Source: Candidatus Pacearchaeota archaeon RBG_13_36_9 (GTDB taxonomy: Archaea > Nanobdellota > Nanobdellia > Pacearchaeales > GW2011-AR1). Taken from it: a stretch of DNA of 28,829 bases. The stretch is from contig MFWN01000051.1 in assembly GCA_001786395.1 (NCBI GenBank), forward strand, positions 22,807-51,635, given 5' to 3'. The first letter of the stretch is position 1, and the number at the start of each line of letters is the position of its first letter. The notes under the pieces are model-generated. The model had not been told where the DNA came from and did not search any database. It worked only from the letters and a program-made list of their open reading frames with translations. The translations under genes were made by a program, and so were the position numbers. Below, piece after piece: positions 1 to 8,380 of the stretch.

Positions 1-134
1 GCGGAATTAAAAATATAGAAATGACAGAAACGTTTGTTAGCTTATGCAGGAAAGACAAGGCAAACGAGTATATTTACCAAAAATGTGAACTTGGGAGGGT
101 TTTAGTGGGATTTGAAAAAGAACAACCAGGATAA
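1..134 (+). CDS. 3' end of an unidentified protein (partial)
   Basis: A reading frame is open from the left edge (first full codon at 3) to a TAA at 132-134, giving about 43 residues. They are rich in Lys/Glu with two cysteines and end in GFEKEQPG. The next gene begins with an ATG one base after this stop, in a TAA-A-ATG junction that recurs three times in the tight operon at 19840-20880, which supports both this stop and an operon. There is too little sequence to name a family. It could be the end of another exported Cys-containing protein like its neighbours, but that is only a guess. Confidence 0.5.
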   Translation, partial: GIKNIEMTETFVSLCRKDKANEYIYQKCELGRVLVGFEKEQPG

Positions 135-135
135 A

Positions 136-708
136 ATGATAAAAAGAAACAAAAAAGGAACTCGCGCCTTGACTTTAGATAGAGATAAAATGTTACTTAA
201 GTCAAAACGCTCGCAAAACGAGATAGTGGGATTTGTGATGATTGTAGTAATAGTAGTAATTATAGGGCTATTTTTGCTGGCTTTTTACTTAAGGCGGGAT
301 ACTGTAAGAACAGAGAGCAAGAATGTAGAGAACTTCCTGGTAGCTAGCCTTCCTTATACTACCTCCTGTAAAGTGGATATAGAGCCACTAAATATAAAAG
401 AGCTAACTAAAAGATGCTATGAAAAAAGGATGTGTGGAGAAAATGACAGCTGCGTTATTTTAAACGAAACATTTTCAGAGCTTCTGGAACAAGCTTGGAA
501 ACTTAATTCCAACAGACCTATAAACTATTATAATTTGAAGGTCTATTACAGAGAGGGGGGGACAGAGAACGGGGAGGAGAAAATAAAAAATGAAGAAATA
601 CTCGTTTTGAAACAGGGCAATTGCACGGGCGCAAAAACAGGAGCTGAAAAGTTTTTCAGGCATGGTATGGGGGATATTTTTCTAGAATTAGAGCTATGCT
701 ATAACTAA
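136..708 (+). CDS. Pilin-like / single-pass exported protein
   Basis: A protein of about 190 residues with a short basic N-terminus ending KSKRSQNE, then a hydrophobic helix of about 22 residues (VGFVMIVVIVVIIGLFLLA), then an outside domain with several cysteines and two N-glycosylation sequons. A basic stretch, a Glu just before the helix and the helix near the N-terminus resemble archaeal type IV prepilin-like proteins, but no processing motif is certain. The ATG at 136 is chosen because it follows the upstream stop by one base. A TTG at 112 (behind GGGAGGG at 93-99) and an ATG at 190 are alternatives. Its stop abuts the stop of the convergent regulator. Function is inferred only from topology. 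Confidence 0.6.
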   Translation: MIKRNKKGTRALTLDRDKMLLKSKRSQNEIVGFVMIVVIVVIIGLFLLAFYLRRDTVRTESKNVENFLVASLPYTTSCKVDIEPLNIKELTKRCYEKRMCGENDSCVILNETFSELLEQAWKLNSNRPINYYNLKVYYREGGTENGEEKIKNEEILVLKQGNCTGAKTGAEKFFRHGMGDIFLELELCYN

Positions 709-1068
709 CTATAAATTAACTGTAATTGTCAGGCTGTCAGCTGACAAAATGGGCTTTAACATCTCTCTTTTGCCCTGCCGGTTGGTTTCTAACTCCAAAA
801 GGCCGAATTTTTCCAAAAGCTTGACATCCTGCCTAACTGACTTAAAGTCCCTGCCAAGCACTTTAGCAAGACCGTAGATTGAAGAGGGGTCTTTTGTCTT
901 TATTGTATGCAAAATGCGTGCCCTTTCATCGCTTAGCAGCTGTCTAAGGGCGGAGATTCCTGAAAAATCATAATCCCCGCCTTTACCTCTAAGCCTTCGG
1001 AAAATGCCTGAAAAAGAACCAGTGGTTATGTTCAGAGTAATATTCCTTGTAGTTGGAGTTTTTGCCAT
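709..1068 (-). CDS. Winged-helix transcriptional regulator (HVO_A0114/MarR-like)
   Basis: 119 residues. The central part (about 45-105) reads as a winged helix: LLSDERARILHTIK, a turn with PSSIYGLAKVLGRDFKSVRQDVKLLEKFGLLEL, then a short wing. The phrase GRDFKSVRQDVKLLEKFGLL matches the recognition-helix style of the small archaeal predicted regulators grouped with HVO_A0114 (COG4190-like). The N-terminus (about 1-40) is Thr/Gly/Arg-rich and probably flexible. It sits alone, convergent with the pilin-like gene and divergent from the S-layer leader, so regulation of nearby envelope genes is possible but unproven. A TATA-like run lies about 40-50 nt upstream (1106-1118 region). Confidence 0.65.
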   Translation of the reverse strand: MAKTPTTRNITLNITTGSFSGIFRRLRGKGGDYDFSGISALRQLLSDERARILHTIKTKDPSSIYGLAKVLGRDFKSVRQDVKLLEKFGLLELETNRQGKREMLKPILSADSLTITVNL

Positions 1069-1512
1069 TTTAAATTTAAGCTTTTCTTATGAAAATACAA
1101 TAAGGCTCATAGTATATAAACTTATTTATATATTATCAAAATATCTTTTATACATATATGTTTAATTTAACAATATATTGTATTTTAAACCCCATATATA
1201 AAAAATCATGCTTTTTAATCCAACTAACTTAATTTGTGAAAAATACATTTAATTATGTAGTGATAACATAATATTTATAAAGTAATTTAAGATTAAAGCT
1301 TCAATTTTATTTGAATAATCCGAAACCTTTATAAACAAAGGATAACAAAATATTATATTGCCAAAAAAAAGATGAAAAAACTGGCCATTGACAAGATTCT
1401 GAATAGGGATAACAGGAACACATGTCAAGCAGGATGATATATTCCCTATTATATATTGTTTTGCGAGACAATGTCTAAAAGATATTTAATATGATTGAAA
1501 GGAGGTTTAAAA
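1069..1512. promoter_or_regulatory. Long AT-rich intergenic region with the S-layer leader
   Basis: About 440 bp with no substantial gene between the divergent regulator and the S-layer gene. Visible items are: a perfect 10-bp palindrome ACATATATGT (1152-1161); a perfect 12-bp palindrome ACAATATATTGT (1170-1181); a TATA box TTTATAAA (1328-1335) preceded by an A-rich BRE-like stretch; an 8-bp inverted repeat AATAGGGA (1402-1409) / TCCCTATT (1443-1450); a possible 21-codon upstream frame (1372-1437); a second TATA-like run (1446-1456); and a Shine-Dalgarno GGAGG at 1501-1505. Use of the first TATA box would give a leader of about 155 nt, unusually long for this window. Confidence 0.6.
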
Positions 1513-4083
1513 ATGAATTTTAATTTTAAGAAGATTACATCAGTGATAGCGAGCGCTGTGATGCTTGGAAGCACTATAGGCTTTGCTGCTGCAGCAAATT
1601 ACCCTGCTCCTTTTGTACAAGGAGGAGCTGCAAACGTGGGTATTGTCATGGGAGCAGATGCCGCAAATAGTGACTATTTAGCTGCTGTAGGTTTAGGCCA
1701 GGCTTTGCAAGCTGAACTTGCAAAACAAACTGCCACAACCACAACAACCGGTGGTACAACTTCAGGAGAAGGAGTCAATATGGCTACTTCTGCCAGAGGA
1801 CTGTACTATGGCGATGCTTTGAATGTTGCAAGAACAACTCTGACATCTTCAGAGTTACCAAATGTCCTTGCAGATGGAACATTCGGAGATTTGACAGGCA
1901 CAGAATACACTTATAACCAGCAAATAGTTGTAGGCAACACAGTCACTACTTTTGACACCAGCGGAGGAGACCTAGATGACCCTGTTTTGTATCTAGATGT
2001 AGGAACTGTTGCAGGCGACCCACTATATAACTATACATTAAGTTTCAACAAAAACCTTAATGTATCAGACTCTACAAATGTACAAGGACAAAAGATAAGC
2101 ATCCTTGGTGTAGACTATATTATAGGGGCCGGTTCGACAAACACTACACTTTATTTATATGGCTCTGGAGAGACTATAGTAGTTTCTCAGGATGAGGCTC
2201 AGACAGTTTCTATCGGGGGCGATGACCATGTAATAGAGTTAGTAACTACAACTGGAACAAACACCGCGAAAATAAGTGTTGACGGCTCAACAAGGTCTGT
2301 TACAAAAAGTAGCAGGTATCAATTCCCAGGGGATGTTGTTGTATATGTAAAAGACGTTACACATCCATCTTACCAGGGTGACTTGAGAAGCGTCGAACTT
2401 ATAATTGGAGCAAAAGCTTTGAAACTTGAAAACGGGAAGAAGGCAAAAACTGGAGCAGAGGAAGCATCCATAAAAGAGACAAATGTAGTGATAGCTGCTG
2501 CAGAGCATGGAGTTATCTCTGGACTTACAGTCCAGGTAGCTATGGCTAACAGCGAAACAGACCACTTGGCTGCAGGAGATTCCTTCACAGACCCTGTTTT
2601 TGGAGGATTAAGCGTACAGCTCTCGGGCGCAGTGCCAGCACTAGATTCTGAAGCTAGAGGAACAATAAAAGTTGACACAGACAACAGCAGATTTGGATAT
2701 CTTACATTTACCAGCGCAAAAGCTGGAAGTGCAGGAGAACAAAAACTGACTTATGCATACGACAACGATACTTCTGATAGCACTACACAGCCATTACTGG
2801 CTCACCAGACTATAGCAAGTGCTGACAAAGGACACATATGGGTCGTTGAAGGACAAAACGCAAAAGAAGGCGACTGGATTGTTGTTAACCAGGGAGATTC
2901 TGGAGTTATCTTAGAAATTGATGACATTGAAAATGACCCTGACGCTTTGACCATAGATGTTACTTTGACAGATGCTATAACACAGGTTAGCGAGACAAAA
3001 ACTCTTGCAAACGCCACTGGAGGATTCACCAAAGAAGTCAGCATGTTTGGCGGAACTGGTTACACCATTTACGCAAACAGAGCAGGCACCACTCTTAACA
3101 TAACTTGGGATTCAACTACTGCAACAACAGTATTCCCAAGAATAAAGTTGAAAGATGGCGGATACCTTGCTTTACTAACTGACGAAACTATTGCAAATGG
3201 AACAAGCATAATCCTTCCAAATGGAGACACTACACTAACAACAAGCGGAACAAAGATAAGCAACGAAACAGGCTATTTAACAGTAGGAGAGATTAACTGG
3301 ACTGTCTATAATAATGCAGGTTCAGCTGAGATAGTTGGAATTGAAGCAGGAACAACTGATTGCAATTTTAGTGCTGCAGCAGGACCAGCTGTCTTATTTA
3401 TTGAACCAAAGAAATGGGACGATTCAACATATGGAGATTTCATATGCGTGCCATTGACAATAACAAGCGGCTCAAGCGCTGAGATAAAAGTAGGCACTCC
3501 AGTAGTTAATGGAACAGGCTCTGGTTTCAAGACTTTCACATCAGATACCTACAAGAAGCAAGCTGTAGACCAATACGGTACACTTGTAACGTATGAAGAC
3601 AGAACTAATGAGAACGGGGCTGCTACTATTGCATACCCTGCATCTCAAATGAAGATAGATACCTTCTTTACTGAAGTGGGAGCAACTGTAACGCCTGGAT
3701 CAGGCGGAACAGGAAGTGTCGAGGAACTAGGAAACTCAGCTGTTACAGATGCTGAAGTTTCTAGTGTACAAGAGAAAAACCTTATCGTAGTTGGAGGCAG
3801 CTGCATTAACAGCGTAGCATCTAAAATACTCGGTGGCAGCTATTGCGGACCTGCTTTCACAGACGCAACAAAAGGAAATGGAACTGGCGTTGGCGCAGAC
3901 CAATTCCTTATAAAGGTAGTTGATTCCCCTTATACAACAGGAAGAATCGCTATGCTAGTTGCAGGATATGAAGCAGCAGACACAACAAAAGCTGTAGAGT
4001 ACCTAAAGAACGAGGGACCAGTTTCCACTACTGTAGGTACAGAGCTGAAGAAAGTTACTGCAACCTATGCTGACGTAGAATAA
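1513..4083 (+). CDS. S-layer protein
   Basis: 856 residues. The start is the ATG at 1513, seven nucleotides after a GGAGGT ribosome site; an in-frame TTG at 1495 lies upstream of that site and is rejected. Residues 1-28 are a signal peptide (basic start, hydrophobic core, AxA end before NYPAP). The next segment (NVGIVMGADAANSDYLAAVGL) resembles the N-terminal half of the archaeal S-layer domain family (S_layer_N/S_layer_C, Methanococcus type). The C-terminal segment (NLIVVGGSCINSVASKILGG, then RIAMLVAGYEAADT) resembles its C-terminal half. Between them is a Thr/Ser/Gly-rich beta-type region with many sequons. It should form the surface lattice. No C-terminal anchor helix is present. A strong ribosome site and a T-tract terminator fit high expression. 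Confidence 0.9.
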   Translation: MNFNFKKITSVIASAVMLGSTIGFAAAANYPAPFVQGGAANVGIVMGADAANSDYLAAVGLGQALQAELAKQTATTTTTGGTTSGEGVNMATSARGLYYGDALNVARTTLTSSELPNVLADGTFGDLTGTEYTYNQQIVVGNTVTTFDTSGGDLDDPVLYLDVGTVAGDPLYNYTLSFNKNLNVSDSTNVQGQKISILGVDYIIGAGSTNTTLYLYGSGETIVVSQDEAQTVSIGGDDHVIELVTTTGTNTAKISVDGSTRSVTKSSRYQFPGDVVVYVKDVTHPSYQGDLRSVELIIGAKALKLENGKKAKTGAEEASIKETNVVIAAAEHGVISGLTVQVAMANSETDHLAAGDSFTDPVFGGLSVQLSGAVPALDSEARGTIKVDTDNSRFGYLTFTSAKAGSAGEQKLTYAYDNDTSDSTTQPLLAHQTIASADKGHIWVVEGQNAKEGDWIVVNQGDSGVILEIDDIENDPDALTIDVTLTDAITQVSETKTLANATGGFTKEVSMFGGTGYTIYANRAGTTLNITWDSTTATTVFPRIKLKDGGYLALLTDETIANGTSIILPNGDTTLTTSGTKISNETGYLTVGEINWTVYNNAGSAEIVGIEAGTTDCNFSAAAGPAVLFIEPKKWDDSTYGDFICVPLTITSGSSAEIKVGTPVVNGTGSGFKTFTSDTYKKQAVDQYGTLVTYEDRTNENGAATIAYPASQMKIDTFFTEVGATVTPGSGGTGSVEELGNSAVTDAEVSSVQEKNLIVVGGSCINSVASKILGGSYCGPAFTDATKGNGTGVGADQFLIKVVDSPYTTGRIAMLVAGYEAADTTKAVEYLKNEGPVSTTVGTELKKVTATYADVE

Positions 4084-4090
4084 AGTTAAA

Positions 4091-4126
4091 TTTTCTTTTT
4101 TTCTTTTTTTCTTTTTTGTTTTTTAA
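4091..4126 (+). terminator. Oligo-T terminator after the S-layer gene
   Basis: Five successive T runs separated by single C or G bases begin 7 nt after the S-layer stop codon. Archaeal RNA polymerase terminates on such non-template T tracts without a hairpin. Confidence 0.75.
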
Positions 4127-4162
4127 TCTTGTTACTCAAAACTTTCTGAAATTGTATATTTC

Positions 4163-4173
4163 AGCCTATAAAA
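4163..4173 (+). promoter_or_regulatory. TATA promoter of the membrane protein gene
   Basis: AGCCTATAAAA is a TATA box about 60 nt before the ATG at 4228, predicting a start site near 4195 and a leader of about 30 nt. A GGAGGGG at 4184-4190 does not precede a usable start codon at normal spacing. Confidence 0.45.
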
Positions 4174-4227
4174 ATGCTTAAAAGGAGGGGTGTTTTAGGA
4201 AAGGCAAATAAAAATACCTGATTGGAC

Positions 4228-4680
4228 ATGAGATTAAGATTAATAAATATTAGCTCTTTGATAACTCTTTACAATGGCATTTATGCAATGGCTTTTGGAA
4301 TATTTATGATAATATTCAGCAGGTTTTTGATTAAAAAATATTTCGAGCCGTTTCCGGAGATTTGGGAGATTCTTGTTAAAAAATGGATAAGGGACCTCTC
4401 CCAGTATCATCTAATTTTAATCTATACTGGGTTTCTCTTGATTTCATTTGGAATATTTATTATCTACCTGTCAGCTTTTATAATGAAAAGAAAGGACAAT
4501 CTTGCCTGGGCAGTCTTATTTTTCGGCGGGCTTATCGGATGGGCAAGCATTTTTGTAGTAAATATACTTGCAAAAAACTTCATAATGATTGTGCTTAGCT
4601 TTCTTGGATGGGCAAGTTTTATTATAGGGATGGTTATTCCAATAAAGTATTATCTTCAAAAGGGGTATCCTAAATTTTAA
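4228..4680 (+). CDS. Four-helix integral membrane protein, unknown
   Basis: 150 residues, mostly hydrophobic, with four likely membrane helices at roughly 10-33, 58-80, 87-112 and 116-138, and short polar loops (SRFLIKKYFEPFPEIWEILVKKWIRDLSQYH between helices 1 and 2). No catalytic motif is visible. An in-frame stop at 4219 leaves TTG 4222 or ATG 4228 as starts; the ATG is preferred. It lies between the S-layer gene and a pair of anchored envelope proteins, which suggests an envelope role, but no family is recognised. Confidence 0.6.
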   Translation: MRLRLINISSLITLYNGIYAMAFGIFMIIFSRFLIKKYFEPFPEIWEILVKKWIRDLSQYHLILIYTGFLLISFGIFIIYLSAFIMKRKDNLAWAVLFFGGLIGWASIFVVNILAKNFIMIVLSFLGWASFIIGMVIPIKYYLQKGYPKF

Positions 4681-4732
4681 TCTCTATTGAACTTATAGAA
4701 TAGTTTTTAAACTGACAGATTCTTATTAAAAA

Positions 4733-5317
4733 ATGAGAAAAATAGTCACCTCGCAAGAGAAAGAAAAAAAAGACAGAAGAAATAAGATTCTAATTGGAAT
4801 TATTTTGGTAATTCTAATGGTTCTTAGCACTGCAGGCTATGCCTTTTTCTCAGGAGAAAGAGAGAATGGCAGCAGCGAGAAAATAACCTACAACGGGATA
4901 AATTTTGTCCGCGGCGATAGCGGAGTATGGGCTTTTGAGCTGCAAAATATACAATTTTATACGCAATACAATCCTCAAGAAACAGCAAATATACCTTCTT
5001 TAATCCTTCGCTCTCCTGGAGATTACAGCGGGCAGCCATTGTTTTTCCTTGGCCAAAGCGGTGCCAGGCGAGAAATAGAGTATAACTTAAGGAATATTGT
5101 TACAAGGTCGCAAGAAGGATGCATTCCCGGATATGAGAAAAGATGCAGCAACGAAACCCCAATTAAGAACTGTTCAACTGAAAATATAATAGTCATTGAA
5201 GAATCCAATGATACAAGAATCACTCAGGAGGAAAACTGCATCTTTATAAAAGCTCCGTATGAGAATCAGACATTAGTCGGAGATGCTTTTATCTTCAAAT
5301 TACTGGGTGTACAATAA
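4733..5317 (+). CDS. Single-pass anchored envelope protein, paralogue 1
   Basis: 194 residues: a basic cytoplasmic start (to about 18), one membrane helix (about 19-40), then an outside domain. The domain opens with ITYNGINFVRGDSGVWAFELQ, has four cysteines in its C-terminal half and several sequons (NET, NCS, NDT, NQT). The opening and the later IIVIEESNDTRIT segment match the next gene (INFNGIKFSKSQEGN and VIVFQEGNETRID), so the two are paralogues. They are 9 nt apart and probably one transcript. The Cys-rich, glycosylation-prone domain suggests an outer-surface role under the S-layer. No named family is recognised. Confidence 0.7.
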   Translation: MRKIVTSQEKEKKDRRNKILIGIILVILMVLSTAGYAFFSGERENGSSEKITYNGINFVRGDSGVWAFELQNIQFYTQYNPQETANIPSLILRSPGDYSGQPLFFLGQSGARREIEYNLRNIVTRSQEGCIPGYEKRCSNETPIKNCSTENIIVIEESNDTRITQEENCIFIKAPYENQTLVGDAFIFKLLGVQ

Positions 5318-5326
5318 ACTTAAAAA

Positions 5327-6061
5327 ATGAAAGAAAAGATTGAAGTCAAAGACGAAACTAAAGCTAAAGAAGAAAAGGCCAAAGAAGAACCTGCTGAAAC
5401 AAAACTGCCTGATGCAAAAGAAGAAGGCAAACAGGCGACAGACTACTCCAAACAGACAAAAGTTCTGGCTCTGGTCATAGCGATTTTAATAATATCTACA
5501 GTCGGAGTTTATTGGTTTTTTAAAAAAGATGCAGCAATTAACTTCAACGGAATTAAGTTTTCTAAATCACAAGAGGGAAATATTCTTTATTATAAATCCC
5601 TTCTAGGCTATGTTACTGCTAGCGGCGAGGAGATTCCATTTATATTAAAGCTTAGGACAAACCCCGAAGAGTTAAATGAGATACCGGTAAATGGAAAAAT
5701 AGAGATGTTAAAAGAGGCCGTAATAACTCTTTCCCCACAAATCGCTAACTGCTCAAACACAGCTATAACTATGCTAAATATGGGGATGATATTAAAAGCA
5801 TTTGGCATTAATGCAACTCCGGCAACTACTGATGTAAATTATTCAATCCAGTACAATGCAACAATCGCAGACTGCAGAAGCTCACTTAATAGGACTGTGA
5901 TAGTCTTCCAAGAAGGGAATGAAACAAGAATAGACAGAGAAACATTTGTGTTTAAAAACTGCTATGTTATTCAACTAAACAACTGCGAGATTAGAGAAGG
6001 CTATGAAAGGTTTATCCTTGGCTATATTTCAGATGGTATAGTCAATAATACTACCTTTTAA
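5327..6061 (+). CDS. Single-pass anchored envelope protein, paralogue 2
   Basis: 244 residues. The N-terminal 45 are a Lys/Glu-rich cytoplasmic tail (repeated KAKEE-type units), followed by one helix (about 46-66) and an outside domain starting INFNGIKFSK. The outside domain carries five cysteines and many sequons (NCS, NAT, NYS, NRT, NET, NTT). It is homologous to the preceding gene over the whole outside part and 30-40 residues longer at the front. Its 3' end overlaps the convergent archaeosortase gene by 11 bp. Surface location is inferred from topology; function is unknown. Confidence 0.7.
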   Translation: MKEKIEVKDETKAKEEKAKEEPAETKLPDAKEEGKQATDYSKQTKVLALVIAILIISTVGVYWFFKKDAAINFNGIKFSKSQEGNILYYKSLLGYVTASGEEIPFILKLRTNPEELNEIPVNGKIEMLKEAVITLSPQIANCSNTAITMLNMGMILKAFGINATPATTDVNYSIQYNATIADCRSSLNRTVIVFQEGNETRIDRETFVFKNCYVIQLNNCEIREGYERFILGYISDGIVNNTTF

Positions 6062-6563
6062 AAAGGGTCTTTAAATCAGAGTATAAAGGAATTCTTTTAA
6101 TCTTAAACAGCCAGGCAGTAAAGAACCATATAACTACAACAAGAGAAATGCTCATAAAGTACCAGAACAAGCGATGCAGCAAGTCAAAATAAGCATAATC
6201 TTCTACTAAAAGAGCTGAAAAAAGAACTATCCTCAAGATATTTACTGTTAAGAGCAAAAACAGGGAAAAAAACAGGGAAAAAACCCTCTGTTTAGCAGTC
6301 ATCTCTGTTGTAAGATTTAAAATCAAAAGAAGATAATAGGCAGAGCCTGCAACACATGCGCTTACAATCCCTATTTCCAAGCCAGCTACTTTTAGAACAG
6401 AGCCGCTTAAAGATACCTCATAAAACAGCTTAAGGAGAAAATAAGAGGGCAGTATAGTTAAATAGAAGAAAATAAGATAGAACAAACTTGAGAATATTCC
6501 TAAAACCAAAAGTACAAAGTACCTAATGAGTATATATATTATTGCTTTCTCTTTTTTATTCAT
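6051..6563 (-). CDS. Archaeosortase (exosortase/archaeosortase family)
   Basis: 170 residues, nearly all membrane-embedded. The exosortase/archaeosortase signature is readable in order: C70 in an SACVAGS motif, R111 in NILRI, and H130 in LLHRLFWY. These correspond to the conserved Cys, Arg and His of these transpeptidase-like membrane enzymes, which cleave C-terminal sorting signals from exported proteins. The protein is at the short end for the family, fitting a reduced DPANN version. A TATA-like ATTTAAATAG centred about 20 nt before the start suggests its own promoter. Directly upstream on the same strand is a protein with a matching tripartite tail (6645-8297), the likely substrate. Confidence 0.8.
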   Translation of the reverse strand: MNKKEKAIIYILIRYFVLLVLGIFSSLFYLIFFYLTILPSYFLLKLFYEVSLSGSVLKVAGLEIGIVSACVAGSAYYLLLILNLTTEMTAKQRVFSLFFSLFLLLTVNILRIVLFSALLVEDYAYFDLLHRLFWYFMSISLVVVIWFFTAWLFKIKRIPLYSDLKTLFKR

Positions 6564-6602
6564 GAACTAAGAAATAAATGGCTATTTAAATAGTTTAATG
6601 TC

Positions 6603-6640
6603 AAAAAATTAAAAAAAATTAAAAAAGAAAAAAAGAAATA
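6603..6640 (-). terminator. T-tract terminator after the 6645-8297 gene
   Basis: Read on the minus strand, several long T runs broken by AA or C follow the TAG stop at once. The style is the same as the terminator behind the S-layer gene. Confidence 0.6.
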
Positions 6641-6644
6641 ATTT

Positions 6645-8297
6645 CTATTTTGCCGTTATTATCCTTCTTGCTACCAAAATTATCGCTATGATTAACACTA
6701 GGTTAATCACAACAATCAGCCAGATAAACCAGTTTTCCCTCAAATTATCCGTGATGACTGAGCCGGTTACAGGGGACGTAGCTGCGCTTTTTTCTATTGC
6801 AACAGATACTTCCTGTTCTTCGCTTTCTCCTGTTCCAAAATCTGTCCTTATTTTGAAGAATTGCTCTCCTGCGGTGTCTTTGCCAACATTCAGGTAAACT
6901 AGAAAGTCCTGCGAACTTCCTGCATCCAGAGTTATCAGCCTGGGCTCTATCTTATCAAGACTTGCCCAGGAACTATAATCAAGCACAGACAAAACATAAG
7001 CTGTTTTCTCGTCGCCTGTGTTTTTTATTGTTCCTTTGATTTTAAGCTGTTCTCCTTCCACAGCATCTGACTCGAGAGCAGCAGTTATAGTTGCCCCCAG
7101 GTTCTGCTCAATTTCGCAGTTTCCCTTGATCTCTATAGGGTATTCTACGGTCTTAAGCTCTCCGAATTGGTCATCATTATCATCGTAGTCGTACTCTATC
7201 TTGAACTTAAGCTTGTAGTTTCCCTCTTGCAAATCACTTGGAACTGTTACAGGGAAAGTTACTTTCTCTGCTTTATCGTCCCAGTCTAACTTGGATATCT
7301 CCCTTGAGACTTCAGAACCAAAGACAGAACCTAAAAGTGTTACTTTTATCTTGTCTTCCCTGGCTCTTCCTACGTTTGCAATCCATAAGCCCGCGTCTAT
7401 TGTTGAGCCGCAAGTTAAAAGCTCCGGAAGGTCTGTCTTTGTAACAACTACATCTGTTTTATCCCTTTCTATCTGCAAAGGAATTCCCTCTACAGCGTCC
7501 AAGGATGCAGATTTTTCATTGTCTCCAACAACAGTGCATATCTCTTCCTCGCCATCGTCATCATCATAGGCTTTTATGTAAAGAACATAACGAGTGCCCC
7601 TCTCTAAGTCGTAAGGAACCTCGAATGTGAATTCTATTTCACTGTAGTCATTGCTGTCTATATCTACTGTATCATCTTCGCCTATATCCAAGAATTCTTT
7701 TGTATCTTTATCATATATATCCCACTCTATTCTTGCAGTCCGGTCATTATCATCGTCGTTGTTTTTTACCTTAACTGTTAGGGTTATCTCATCCTGAGGA
7801 TACCATTTCCAGTCATCATCTGAAGATGAGCCACTTTCATCAATGCTTCTTATCTCAAAAACAGAGTTGTTGACTGGCCCGTTTTCACAATAACTTTTCT
7901 TTGTCCTAAAAGTTATAGATTTTGTCACATTTTCATCAGAGGCGTTACTAGTTGCTTTTATATCCAAATTTACAGAATAAATTCCATAGTCCAATGCGTC
8001 TATGCTATCTGGGTTTACTGATGCAGAAATTGCTTCATTTTGACCTGCAGCCAGTGTAAACGTATATTTATCAAGTGTAACAAGTACTTCTTTATCTCCA
8101 TCGGTTATGGATATAACTGAAGGGATAACAAAGTTAGCTGTTTCGTTTCCAGTGTTAGTTAGGGTAATTTTTGCGATATCCGTAGTTTGTGTGAACACAA
8201 CAACTGCCGGATCAACTGTAAAACCTACGCTAGCACTTGCAATCGCTGATAGCAAAATAGTTGTCAATAAAATCAAATTCAAAAATTTAGCTTCCAT
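6645..8297 (-). CDS. Exported envelope protein with C-terminal sorting-like signal
   Basis: 550 residues. Residues 1-22 are a signal peptide ending ASA. The body is a series of beta-sandwich (COG1361/CARDB-like) repeats with phrases such as LTNTGNETANF, VKNNDDDND, IANVGRARED and IKNTGDEKTA. It has very acidic Asp runs that could bind Ca2+. The tail has three parts: a short conserved-looking motif (SPVTGSVI) near 510, a 20-residue membrane helix (FIWLIVVINLVLIIAIILVA) and a final basic RRIITAK. This layout matches archaeosortase substrates, although the motif is not the haloarchaeal PGF. The archaeosortase gene follows 81 bp downstream. The protein is probably surface-bound after processing. 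Confidence 0.75.
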   Translation of the reverse strand: MEAKFLNLILLTTILLSAIASASVGFTVDPAVVVFTQTTDIAKITLTNTGNETANFVIPSVISITDGDKEVLVTLDKYTFTLAAGQNEAISASVNPDSIDALDYGIYSVNLDIKATSNASDENVTKSITFRTKKSYCENGPVNNSVFEIRSIDESGSSSDDDWKWYPQDEITLTVKVKNNDDDNDRTARIEWDIYDKDTKEFLDIGEDDTVDIDSNDYSEIEFTFEVPYDLERGTRYVLYIKAYDDDDGEEEICTVVGDNEKSASLDAVEGIPLQIERDKTDVVVTKTDLPELLTCGSTIDAGLWIANVGRAREDKIKVTLLGSVFGSEVSREISKLDWDDKAEKVTFPVTVPSDLQEGNYKLKFKIEYDYDDNDDQFGELKTVEYPIEIKGNCEIEQNLGATITAALESDAVEGEQLKIKGTIKNTGDEKTAYVLSVLDYSSWASLDKIEPRLITLDAGSSQDFLVYLNVGKDTAGEQFFKIRTDFGTGESEEQEVSVAIEKSAATSPVTGSVITDNLRENWFIWLIVVINLVLIIAIILVARRIITAK

Positions 8298-8302
8298 TTT
8301 TT

Positions 8303-8336
8303 AGATCAATAGATCAATTTTGTTACGATTTTATAG
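8303..8336 (-). promoter_or_regulatory. Promoter of the sorting-substrate gene with 8-bp tandem repeat
   Basis: On the minus strand a TATA box CTATAAAATC (8327-8336) lies about 33 nt before the ATG at 8297, predicting a nearly leaderless transcript. Between them an exact tandem repeat ATTGATCT x2 (8303-8318) covers the expected start site and could be a regulator site. Confidence 0.5.
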
Positions 8337-8380
8337 TCACAATAAGCTATATAAAGATTTCTATAAGTTAATATATATTA

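Noticed and set aside
1372..1450. C/D box guide RNA in the S-layer leader
   Set aside because: GATGA- and CTGA-like boxes occur but the spacing is too long and no second C'/D' pair or terminal stem is present.
2287..3539. Several antisense frames of 64-104 codons opposite the S-layer gene
   Set aside because: They follow from the codon bias of a long Thr/Ala/Gly-rich gene. Their products are low-complexity Ser/Val/Phe strings without a promoter or ribosome site.
4222..4227. TTG start for the four-helix membrane protein
   Set aside because: An ATG follows two codons later and no ribosome site favours the TTG; the difference is two residues.
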